Counted from the stretch's first letter, positions 7,820 to 13,625 are shown. The stretch: DNA of 13,625 nucleotides from Gammaproteobacteria bacterium (GCA_011371465.1 DRQL01000011.1:1-13625), one strand, 5' to 3'. Notes: generated from the letters alone by a model not told the origin. Translations and numbers: made by a program.

Positions 7820-9520
7820 GTGTACCGCACCACGCACAGCCGAAGGCCCCTGAACGGGGCCTTTCTGTTTTTTGGCCTGCTGCTGGCGGCCTGCGCTGTG
7901 TTTGCCGCCCCCCCTCCGGCGCCGCCCGTTGCCGCGGTTGCCAGTGCCCACCCGCTGGCGACGCAGGCCGGCCTGGAAGTGCTGGACGCCGGCGGCAATG
8001 CCTTCGATGCCGCGGTGACCGTCAGCGCGGTGCTGGCCGTGGTCGAACCCTACAGCTCCGGTATCGGTGGCGGCGGTTTCTGGTTATTGCACCGCGCCAG
8101 TGACGGCCGGCAGGTGATGGTGGACGGGCGCGAACGCGCGCCCCTGGCGGCAACGCGCGATATGTACCTGGATGAACAGGGTGAAGTGGTGCCCGGTCTG
8201 TCCATGAACGGTGCGCTGGCCGCCGGGATTCCCGGTGAGCCGGCGGCGCTGGCGCATCTTTCCGCGCACTATGGGCGTATGCCCCTGGCGAAAACGCTGG
8301 CAGCGGCCATCCGGCTGGCCGAGGATGGCTTCGAGGTGGACGAGTACTACCGGCGCATGGCGCGCTTCCGGCTGGAAGTGCTGCGGCGCTACCCGGCGAG
8401 TGCGGCGGTTTTCCTGCGCGAGGGCGAGGTGCCGCCGGTCGGTACCCGGATCCGGCAGCCGGAACTGGCAAACACGCTGAAAGCCCTGGCCGAACAGGGG
8501 CGAAAAGGATTTTATGCCGGTGCCGTGGCCAAGCAGCTGGTCGACGGTGTGCGCGCCGCCGGCGGTATCTGGACACTGGAAGACCTGCGCAAGTACCGCG
8601 TGGTGGAGCGGGAGCCGATCAGTTTCGACTACCGCGACCTGCACATTGTATCGGCGTCACCTCCCTCGTCGGGTGGTGTGGCGCTGGCCACTATGCTGCA
8701 TGTGCTGGAAGGCTGGGATCTGCAGGGACTGGCGGCGGCAGAGCGTGTGCACCTGGTGGTCGAGGCCATGCGTCGTGCCTACCGTGACCGGGCGCAGTAC
8801 ATGGGCGACCCGGATTTTGTCGATATGCCCCTGCAGCGGCTGATCAGCCCGGATTACGCCGCCGGCCTGCGCGCCTCGATCCGGACCGATCGCGCGACGC
8901 CCAGTGCCGAACTTCCGGAGGCGGTTTCCGGTGTGGAAGGCACCGACACTACCCACTTTTCCATCCTGGACCGCGAGGGTAACCGGGTTGCCGCTACCCT
9001 GAGCGTGAACTACCCCTTCGGTTCCGGCTTGCTGGTGCCGGGGACCGGTGTGCTGCTCAATGACGAAATGGACGATTTCTCCGCCAAGCCGGGCGTACCG
9101 AATGCCTACGGCCTGGTCGGCGCGGAAGCGAATGCCATCGAACCGGGCAAGCGCCCGCTGTCGAGTATGACGCCGACCTTTGTCGAGAGCGACCGGGGCG
9201 TCGCGATCCTGGGCACTCCGGGCGGCAGCCGCATCATCACCATGGTGCTGCTGGGTATCCTCGACCTCGAGGCCGGGAACCCGCCGCAATCCTGGGTATC
9301 CCTGCCGCGCTTTCACCACCAGTACCTGCCCGATGCCATCCAGTACGAGCCCGATGCCCTGTCACCGGCCACGCTCGACACGCTGAAGCGGGACGGGCAT
9401 CACCTGAAGCCGCTGAAGAACCGGTACGGCAACATGCAGGCGATCTACCACGACTACAAAAACAACCGCGTCAGGGCCGCCTCGGACCCGCGCGGTATCG
9501 GCAGCGCAGGCGTGCGCTGA
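7820..9520 (+). CDS. ggt: Gamma-glutamyltransferase, exported (possible lipoprotein)
   Basis: Ntn-hydrolase that hydrolyses or transfers the gamma-glutamyl group of glutathione in the periplasm. 566 aa from GTG 7820, near the usual 570-580. N-terminal segment GAFLFFGLLLAACAVFA is a signal peptide; LLLAAC (Cys25) also fits a lipobox, so either signal peptidase I (after VFA) or lipid anchoring is possible. Conserved parts: DGRERAP (102-108), SSGIGGGGFW (79-88), ASPPSSGG (279-286), nucleophile Thr377 in GTDTTHFS, which forms the new N-terminus after self-cleavage into large and small subunits, NDEMDDFS (414-421), PLSSMTPT (446-453) and GTPGGSRIITMVL (465-477). No ATG fits; GTG 7820 is 2 nt after the ferredoxin stop. 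The ferredoxin terminator lies inside the signal-peptide codons, so ggt expression probably depends on terminator readthrough. Confidence 0.93.
   Translation: MYRTTHSRRPLNGAFLFFGLLLAACAVFAAPPPAPPVAAVASAHPLATQAGLEVLDAGGNAFDAAVTVSAVLAVVEPYSSGIGGGGFWLLHRASDGRQVMVDGRERAPLAATRDMYLDEQGEVVPGLSMNGALAAGIPGEPAALAHLSAHYGRMPLAKTLAAAIRLAEDGFEVDEYYRRMARFRLEVLRRYPASAAVFLREGEVPPVGTRIRQPELANTLKALAEQGRKGFYAGAVAKQLVDGVRAAGGIWTLEDLRKYRVVEREPISFDYRDLHIVSASPPSSGGVALATMLHVLEGWDLQGLAAAERVHLVVEAMRRAYRDRAQYMGDPDFVDMPLQRLISPDYAAGLRASIRTDRATPSAELPEAVSGVEGTDTTHFSILDREGNRVAATLSVNYPFGSGLLVPGTGVLLNDEMDDFSAKPGVPNAYGLVGAEANAIEPGKRPLSSMTPTFVESDRGVAILGTPGGSRIITMVLLGILDLEAGNPPQSWVSLPRFHHQYLPDAIQYEPDALSPATLDTLKRDGHHLKPLKNRYGNMQAIYHDYKNNRVRAASDPRGIGSAGVR
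7843..7873 (+). terminator. Intrinsic terminator of the ferredoxin gene, inside ggt
   Basis: Stem AAGGCCCC (7843-7850) / GGGGCCTT (7856-7863) of 8 bp, loop TGAAC, then TTCTGTTTTTT (to 7873). This is a textbook Rho-independent terminator, 26 nt after the ferredoxin stop. It lies within codons 8-18 of ggt as annotated from GTG 7820. Confidence 0.8.
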
Positions 9521-9670
9521 GCCGGCCTGTTTCATCAGCGCTTCGCGCGCCTTGTCGGTATCCACCGAGTCCGCAGCCTTCTGTTTGTCGACAGCCTCAA
9601 CGGCTTTCCCGTAGTCCACGCCATCCGTACTGACGGCTTCCCCCATCTTTTCCCTGTCGACCGACTCAGC
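9521..9670 (-). pseudogene. Remnant of a gene encoding 9-residue repeats, 5' end lost
   Basis: Fifty residues are readable on the minus strand, from AESVDREKMG to LMKQAG, and contain near-tandem nine-residue units: VDREKMGEA, VDYGKAVEA, VDKQKAADS and VDTDKAREA, with a five-residue VSTDG insert. The low-complexity but regular V-D-x-x-K-A pattern argues for genuine coding rather than chance. The upstream end stops at the mobile-element junction (aaatatggggtc, 9671 on), leaving no natural start. Downstream the frame runs without a stop into the antisense of ggt (to 9362), so the original 3' end is unclear. Function not recognised; the composition suggests a helical, possibly exported, structural protein. 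Confidence 0.5.
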
Positions 9671-9695
9671 AAATATGGGGTCCAAATATGGGGTC
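9671..9695. repeat. Tandem direct repeat at the mobile-block left junction
   Basis: The 12-mer aaatatggggtc occurs at 9671-9682 and again at 9684-9695, separated by one base. The second copy runs into the GGGTCAGAGTA end motif (9691-9701). It marks the border between the remnant gene and the first RAYT segment. Confidence 0.7.
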
Positions 9696-9701
9696 AGAGT
9701 A
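9691..9701 (+). repeat. Left copy of GGGTCAGAGTA inverted pair
   Basis: GGGTCAGAGTA, followed by AAAA, lies 16 bp beyond the stop codon of the first RAYT gene. An exact inverted copy is at 11595-11605. From memory, GGGGTCAGAGTAAAA-type sequences are common at ends of transposase-bearing segments in gammaproteobacteria. An 11-bp match alone is not statistically strong in 13.6 kb. Confidence 0.45.
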
Positions 9702-9716
9702 AAAACTCCTGGCTAT

Positions 9717-10409
9717 CTACATGACAGCTTTAGGCTTGGGACCTCTTTTGAGCCGCGTGGTACGCCGACCAGTCAGGGCCTCTACTTCTGCCTTGAACCT
9801 TTCATTTCCTAACGCCATCCCCTGGTTAACGCTGCATCGGATCTCTTTCAACAGAGCCTCCTCGATATGCCCGCGAAATACCGCACGATAATGCTTTGCG
9901 CGTATTTCCTTGGTGTCGCCAAGCGCCTGGTAGACCGGGTGAGGCGTCCATAAACAGGATGCCTGCGCCAGGCCATTGCACCGATAGCTTGACCATTTGT
10001 ATTCATCTGGCGATTCTACCATGGAGGCGCGGACGGGGTTCATTTCGATATAGCGCTGGCACTGTAACAGGTAATTTTCCGCATCGATAATGCAAGATTT
10101 AAAGCGCCCTTCCCATAACGTACCCGTGCGGGCGTAGGTATAGTTGAAATAGCGGACATAGCGCCTGCCCAGACTCTGCATGAGTTTCGAGATACCATTC
10201 CCGGTTTCCGGCGTCATCAGCAGGTGAACGTGATTGGTCATGAATACCCAGGCGTGGAGCTCCACCCGGTATCTTTCCGCATACTCCCGTAGCCAGCGGG
10301 CATAGGCCGCGAAATCCTTCTCCGATGCAAAACAGGCCTGACGATTATTCCCCCGTTGAATAACGTGCTGCGGCATGCCGGGCAGGCATATCCGTGGTAA
10401 TCGCGTCAT
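9717..10409 (-). CDS. REP-associated tyrosine transposase (RAYT, Y1/HUH family), copy 1
   Basis: Single-strand DNA nuclease of the Y1 transposase superfamily (Pfam Y1_Tnp), thought to process REP palindromes. 230 aa. Opening PRICLPGMPQHVIQRGNNRQ is family-typical. The HUH metal motif is H60-V-H62 in MTNHVHLLMTP. GRRYVRYFN (81-89), GTLWEGRFKS (96-105) and NYLLQCQRYIEMNPVRA (112-128) follow; Tyr113 is the probable nucleophile by analogy with E. coli TnpA-REP. A basic tail (RGPKPK) ends it. Start ATG 10409, with a modest GAGAAG in front. Roughly half identical by eye to the second RAYT downstream, so they are separate lineages rather than a recent duplicate. Its GC content is lower than the core genes. 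Confidence 0.92.
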   Translation of the reverse strand: MTRLPRICLPGMPQHVIQRGNNRQACFASEKDFAAYARWLREYAERYRVELHAWVFMTNHVHLLMTPETGNGISKLMQSLGRRYVRYFNYTYARTGTLWEGRFKSCIIDAENYLLQCQRYIEMNPVRASMVESPDEYKWSSYRCNGLAQASCLWTPHPVYQALGDTKEIRAKHYRAVFRGHIEEALLKEIRCSVNQGMALGNERFKAEVEALTGRRTTRLKRGPKPKAVM

Positions 10410-10463
10410 CTTCTCGTCCCTGAAAAAATGTAAAGCAGGTTTTTAATATAGCAAATCCGGCCG

Positions 10464-11310
10464 CAAAAAAAGGGTCGGTGACAAACAAGTCTAATTCGCA
10501 TCTGGATTTCTGCGTCTTTTCGGCCTTCCCCGACCCGCATAGCCAACGCGCCGACCTAATGCCTCTTCAAGTTTCTCTCTAAATCGATCATTGCCCAGTG
10601 GCATGCTGCTGGTCGCCGACGTTCGTATCGCGTGCAGCACGTTACGATCCAGGGCATCCGAAAATAAGTCGCGATAGGCTGCTTGTCGTGTAGCGGGGTC
10701 TCTACCAAGTTGCGTATAGATTTCGTGTTCACGAATATACGCCTGATACTTCCCGCAGGCATTGCGCTGATAACTCGACCAGGCATAATCCCCTGGATGC
10801 TCCACCATGCCGGCCCGCACGGGATTGAGCTCAATATATCGATAGCAGGTCAGCAGATAACACTCAGCGTCCACGATATTTGCTTTATGGCGACTCTCCC
10901 ACAGGGTTCCGCAGCGATGATAGGTCTGATTAATGTGCTGAACGTAACGTCGACCGAGTGACTGCATCACCCGACTGATGCCTGACTCCGAAGCGGGTGT
11001 CATTAGCAGGTGCACATGATTCGTCATCTGCACATAGGCATGCAGAGCGACACCAAAGCGTTCACACGCTTCACCTAGGCAAACCAGATAAAACCGGTAA
11101 TCTTCTTCAGTGAAAAAACAGGGTTCCCGGTTGTTTCCTCGCTGGATTACATGGCAAGGTACTCCCGGCATGTACATGCGTGGTTTCCGTGGCATCCTGA
11201 TCCCTCCATGGACTTGATGGCCGCTGTTCTGAACCTTTGGGAAAGTAGCATATTCTGCAGGTGTTGGTTATCGCAAATGATTCTTGGTTGTCACCGACCC
11301 CTTTTCGCGC
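10464..11310. mobile_element. RAYT-bearing element with terminal inverted repeats
   Basis: GGGTCGGTGACAAACAAG (10472-10489) is matched in inverted orientation by CTTGGTTGTCACCGACCC (11283-11300), 17 of 18 bases. Weaker similarity extends both ways: an A-run and GC on the outside, TCGCA/TTGCGA on the inside. The interval is about 847 bp and contains only the second RAYT gene; the left repeat overlaps its last codons. No target-site duplication is evident. The right end cuts into the acidic ORF. This organisation suggests a discrete mobile unit. Confidence 0.6.
10491..11195 (-). CDS. REP-associated tyrosine transposase (RAYT, Y1/HUH family), copy 2
   Basis: 234 aa, same family as the first RAYT. 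Start MPRKPRMYMPGVPCHVIQRG; HUH motif H60-V-H62 in MTNHVHLLMTP; GRRYVQHIN (81-89); GTLWESRHKANIVD (96-109); CYLLTCYRYIELNPVRAGMV (112-131) with likely nucleophile Tyr113; WSSYQRNACG next; a very basic C-terminus (GRGRPKRRRNPDAN). ATG 11195 has GGAGGG at 11202-11207 with 6-nt spacing, so it looks well translated and intact. The stop codon region lies in the left inverted repeat of the putative element, so gene and element end overlap. About half identical by eye to copy 1. Confidence 0.93.
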   Translation of the reverse strand: MPRKPRMYMPGVPCHVIQRGNNREPCFFTEEDYRFYLVCLGEACERFGVALHAYVQMTNHVHLLMTPASESGISRVMQSLGRRYVQHINQTYHRCGTLWESRHKANIVDAECYLLTCYRYIELNPVRAGMVEHPGDYAWSSYQRNACGKYQAYIREHEIYTQLGRDPATRQAAYRDLFSDALDRNVLHAIRTSATSSMPLGNDRFREKLEEALGRRVGYAGRGRPKRRRNPDAN

Positions 11311-11583
11311 GCGGCTGGTGGTCAGATGGCCTTCGGCGCGATAGTCCTCCGGGCCGGGAGGGCCGACCAGGTCAAGGTAGTCGGGATAGATATATTTTTT
11401 CTGCATCGCGGTGATGAGACCCCACTGGCTCTCATCGTCACGCATGTTTTTCGACCACCACTTGCTGCGCCAGATATGATCCACATCGCTGGCGATACTC
11501 TCGAACGCTTCGTCTTCGGTTTCTTCCTCATCCTCGGCAAAGCGATCGTAATACCAGTCTCGATAACCGCGTCTGCGTGGCAT
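11107..11583 (-). CDS. Acidic unknown protein, 3' part replaced by the RAYT element
   Basis: The frame is open for 158 residues, but only about the first 91 (11311-11583) look original. Beyond that the codons run through the RAYT element's right inverted repeat and 5' leader and overlap the transposase gene. The original part starts MPRRRGYRDWYYDRF, then an acidic run (AEDEEETEDEAFES), and then aromatic segments WRSKWWSKNM and KKYIYPDYLDLVGPPG. I do not recognise the family. ATG 11583 is 6 nt after the stop of the two-TM gene, so it could have been the third gene of the RHS operon, or cargo of the mobile block. No good ribosome site is seen; coupling is possible. Probably a disrupted gene. 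Confidence 0.4.
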   Translation of the reverse strand: MPRRRGYRDWYYDRFAEDEEETEDEAFESIASDVDHIWRSKWWSKNMRDDESQWGLITAMQKKYIYPDYLDLVGPPGPEDYRAEGHLTTSRARKGVGDNQESFAITNTCRICYFPKGSEQRPSSPWRDQDATETTHVHAGSTLPCNPARKQPGTLFFH

Positions 11584-11589
11584 TGGTTT

Positions 11590-11889
11590 TCAGCTACTCT
11601 GACCCGTCGATCGGCTACTTTCTCTATTCACTCTCTTAATAGTGAAAACCACAAGCGTTACGCTTGCCGCAATAAAAATCAAAGATAATGATGCAAATAT
11701 CCAGAACCTGGTTTCCAATACGTCTAGGTAGGGTTTATTCTCCTGGAAGGCACTTTGCCAGACATTAAAAATAGCATGATTACCGAAATAAAGGCCCGCC
11801 AGCAATAATGCTATAGCCACTAAAATTAGAGGCCAGTTCTTTTTCCGCGAATACCCTGTATTGTTACTATCAGCCACTTCGCTTGTCAC
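11590..11889 (-). CDS. Small two-TM protein, candidate immunity protein of the RHS toxin
   Basis: 99 aa, no family recognised. A polar N-terminus with RKK at 15-17, a first membrane helix (about 19-35, PLILVAIALLLAGLYF), a 26-residue loop (about 36-61) rich in aromatic and charged residues, a second helix (about 63-83) and a basic tail. The positive-inside rule predicts both ends cytoplasmic and the loop periplasmic. GTG 11889 overlaps the RHS stop as GTGA, with no Shine-Dalgarno, so translation is probably coupled to the RHS gene. Position directly after a polymorphic toxin tip, small size and low GC all fit an immunity gene; a membrane form would suit a toxin acting in the envelope. Its last codons (TGQSS-stop) lie on the GGGTCAGAGTA repeat, so the C-terminus may be altered by insertion. 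Confidence 0.7.
   Translation of the reverse strand: MTSEVADSNNTGYSRKKNWPLILVAIALLLAGLYFGNHAIFNVWQSAFQENKPYLDVLETRFWIFASLSLIFIAASVTLVVFTIKRVNRESSRSTGQSS
11595..11605 (-). repeat. Right copy of GGGTCAGAGTA inverted pair
   Basis: TACTCTGACCC is the exact reverse complement of the motif at 9691-9701. It encodes part of the last codons (G-Q-S) of the two-TM immunity candidate and lies 12 bp before the acidic ORF start, marking a possible right border of the accessory block. Confidence 0.45.
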
Positions 11890-13625
11890 CGTGATGGTAA
11901 AATCTGTGGGCCAGATCGGCAGCTATTAACTATGCTGAATGCAAATTGCTTGCAATTACTCGTCGGGCCGAAGCCTCCTTGTGACTGACCAACTGTTTCA
12001 TTCAGCCTATTGTTAACACATTCTTCGTCAACATTGTTCTGTACCTCACAGGAGGTCGGAGTATCGTCCGAATGATCCGTTGGAAATGTGGGTGTCCCTA
12101 GGAACTCGTACCGATCACCAGGGCGAACGTTTGGGTCGCCTTGCAACCCTATACTTTGCGAACTCGTAGTAACCCAAAAATGATCCACGCCCCCCTTGAG
12201 GATATCTGCCGGCCTACTACAAATACTTACCCCCATTAACCCGTATGGATCAATCCAAAAGATTGGATTGTTACCAACGTAGGAATAGAGATTAGGCCCT
12301 GCTTTCTGTCCTATAGGATCAGCGGTCAGATACCGCCCGATGCTCGGATCGTAATACCTGAAGTAGTTGTAGTGGAGTCCCGTCTCCTGGTCATAATACT
12401 GGCCCGGGAGCCGCACATTTAATGTGACCAGGTTCCCATCGTTGTCCGGATCTTCATCGACCGTGGCTTTGCCGAACGGATCATAGTCGGCTTTCCAGAC
12501 GACGGTGCCGGATTCATCCGTGAGCACCTGCGGCGTCCCCAACGGATCATTGTGCACATAATACAACACCCCGCGGTTATTCGGCAGCGCCTGCGCGGGC
12601 CGGATCAGCCAGCCCAATGTGGCCTGGATGCGCCCGGCAAGGGATGTGGGGTTTTCGACGTCGCTGTTCGCCAGCCGGGTCTCACCCCACCACCAGCTCT
12701 GCAGTAATTGCTGCTCCAGCAACAGCAGATCCGCGGCATTCAGCTGCCCGTCAAAGTTCAGGTCCCCGTGGGTCAGGGCGTCGGCATCGACCGTTCGGAG
12801 GCCGAGCACGTACTGGTACAGTAACAGCAGGTCGCCGAGGTTGATGTCGCCGTCGTGGTTGAGATCGCCGTCCCCCGCTACGCTGCCGGGCCGGTTCGGG
12901 TCGGTGTGACTGGCGATCTCCACGGCATCGCTGACGCCGTCGCCGTCACTGTCGGGATTCCGGCTGTCGGTGCCGTACTGGAGCCATTCCGCCAGGTTGG
13001 TGAGGCCGTCGCCGTCGTTGTCGCTGTTCAGGGGGAGCGTGCCCTGCTCGGCTTCCCTCCGGTTGGGGATCCCGTCCTGGTCGTCGTCCGGCTCGAACAC
13101 CGCCAGCAGCTGGCCATTGAGGTAGCTGTATTCGGCCAGGACGTTGCCGTGCTGATCGATTTCGGCCAGCAGCTCGCCCTGGCTGCCGTAGAGGAAGTAG
13201 CGGCTGGTGCCGGTGGTTTCATCGGTCTTGCGGGTGCGCTGGCCGAGGCCGTTGTAGCCGAAGCCGGCCTGGAGGGTGGCGTTTTCGGTCGCGCTGGCCA
13301 GTCGATGGTGCGGGGTGTAGCTATAGGTCCAGCGGCCCTGGTTGAGGGTGTTGCCGGCGTCATCCAGCAGTACGTCGGTGGCACCCAGGGTAGTCAGACG
13401 ATTGCTGTTGGGTACATACGTGGATAGCGTGGTGACGGCATCCCGGATCAGCCGGGTGCGGTTGCCGTTTTTATCCAGGTCATAATCCCGGGTCCCGAAG
13501 GGGCCGGAGGCGGTATCGAGCCGGTTGAGGGCGTCGTAGCCAAAGGTGCTGTCGGTGGCCAGGGCGTCGGTCCGGGTGAGCGGGTTGCCGTTGGCATCAT
13601 ACTGGGGATAGGTACGGTCAAGGAC
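11886..13625 (-). CDS. RHS/YD-repeat polymorphic toxin, C-terminal part (5' end outside window)
   Basis: 579 residues are visible, open to the window edge; the N-terminus lies beyond it. Order: YD repeats (about 1-178; YDANGNPLTRTD, FGYDALNRLD, GYNGLGQRTRKTD, YLYG-type strands). Then a calcium-binding insert: TSP3-like DDDQDGIPNRREAEQG, DNDGDGLTN and DSDGDGVSD (about 179-245), followed by two dockerin-like loops GDLNHDGDINLGDLLLLYQYV and GDLNFDGQLNAADLLLLEQ (about 254-308). The RHS core resumes with YYVHNDPLGTPQVLTDESG and LPGQYYDQETGLHYNYFRYY...GRYLTADPIG, ending at PIFWIDPYGL (P-x4-DPxGL, about 454-463), the usual tip-release site. The last ~115 residues are the variable tip with DHFWVTT (His482), DEECVNNRL and SNCKQFAF (Cys558). 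The tip is clearly more AT-rich than the core. A GTGA overlap joins it to the immunity candidate. Delivery route is not visible. Confidence 0.9.
   Translation of the reverse strand, partial: VLDRTYPQYDANGNPLTRTDALATDSTFGYDALNRLDTASGPFGTRDYDLDKNGNRTRLIRDAVTTLSTYVPNSNRLTTLGATDVLLDDAGNTLNQGRWTYSYTPHHRLASATENATLQAGFGYNGLGQRTRKTDETTGTSRYFLYGSQGELLAEIDQHGNVLAEYSYLNGQLLAVFEPDDDQDGIPNRREAEQGTLPLNSDNDGDGLTNLAEWLQYGTDSRNPDSDGDGVSDAVEIASHTDPNRPGSVAGDGDLNHDGDINLGDLLLLYQYVLGLRTVDADALTHGDLNFDGQLNAADLLLLEQQLLQSWWWGETRLANSDVENPTSLAGRIQATLGWLIRPAQALPNNRGVLYYVHNDPLGTPQVLTDESGTVVWKADYDPFGKATVDEDPDNDGNLVTLNVRLPGQYYDQETGLHYNYFRYYDPSIGRYLTADPIGQKAGPNLYSYVGNNPIFWIDPYGLMGVSICSRPADILKGGVDHFWVTTSSQSIGLQGDPNVRPGDRYEFLGTPTFPTDHSDDTPTSCEVQNNVDEECVNNRLNETVGQSQGGFGPTSNCKQFAFSIVNSCRSGPQILPSR

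Noticed and set aside
9691..11605. CRISPR array or tRNA-associated island
   Set aside because: No regularly spaced repeats and no tRNA-like sequence or attachment-site duplication could be seen in or around the block.
13028..13384. Minus-strand Pro/Thr/Ser-rich frame inside the RHS gene
   Set aside because: Shifted frame of the RHS coding sequence with low-complexity composition.
12855..13427. 190-codon plus-strand frame opposite the RHS gene
   Set aside because: Val/Ala/Gly-rich shadow of the YD repeats; the minus-strand RHS frame is open over the whole interval with clear motifs.

Overview
This window looks like chromosome from a GC-rich gammaproteobacterium. The gene order ftsE-ftsY, a pair of M16 peptidases, rsmD, coaD, Alvin-type ferredoxin and gamma-glutamyltransferase is, from memory, close to the Pseudomonas arrangement (ftsX-ftsE-ftsY divergent from two M16 genes and rsmD, with coaD-fdx-ggt nearby). 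The protein sequences resemble Pseudomonadales/Chromatiales-type proteins, but the genus cannot be named from this window.

Layout: (1) 1-1602, minus strand: the 3' part of the ftsE-ftsY operon (divisome ABC ATPase, SRP receptor). ftsE runs off the left edge. (2) 1745-4439, plus strand: two overlapping secreted M16 peptidase-family genes. The first has the zinc motif and the second lacks it, as expected for a catalytic/non-catalytic heterodimer. (3) 4440-4685: a terminator-like hairpin and a 135-bp near-perfect palindromic MITE-like repeat. (4) 4686-5267, plus: rsmD, whose stop codon lies inside a REP-like hairpin. (5) 5318-6886, minus: a six-TM sensor histidine kinase with no adjacent response regulator. 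(6) 7021-9520, plus: coaD, ferredoxin and ggt. A textbook intrinsic terminator for the ferredoxin gene sits inside the ggt signal-peptide coding sequence.

(7) 9521-11605: an accessory block of lower GC. It starts with a decapitated remnant gene made of 9-residue repeats. Two diverged REP-associated tyrosine transposase (RAYT/Y1, HUH) genes follow, the second flanked by long inverted repeats, and then an acidic unknown ORF whose 3' part is replaced by the transposase element. The block is bracketed by inverted copies of GGGTCAGAGTA. (8) 11590-13625, minus: the C-terminal part of an RHS/YD-repeat polymorphic toxin. It carries an inserted TSP3/dockerin-like calcium-binding module, a canonical PxxxxDPxGL cleavage motif and a ~115-residue AT-rich tip with His and Asn-Cys motifs. 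A GTGA-overlapping two-TM protein gene follows and is the likely immunity partner.

The core genes cover cell division, protein targeting, ribosome modification, CoA synthesis, electron transfer and glutathione metabolism, and look intact. The most novel part is the right third: an RHS toxin tip with an unfamiliar membrane immunity candidate, whose last codons are made by a mobile-element end.
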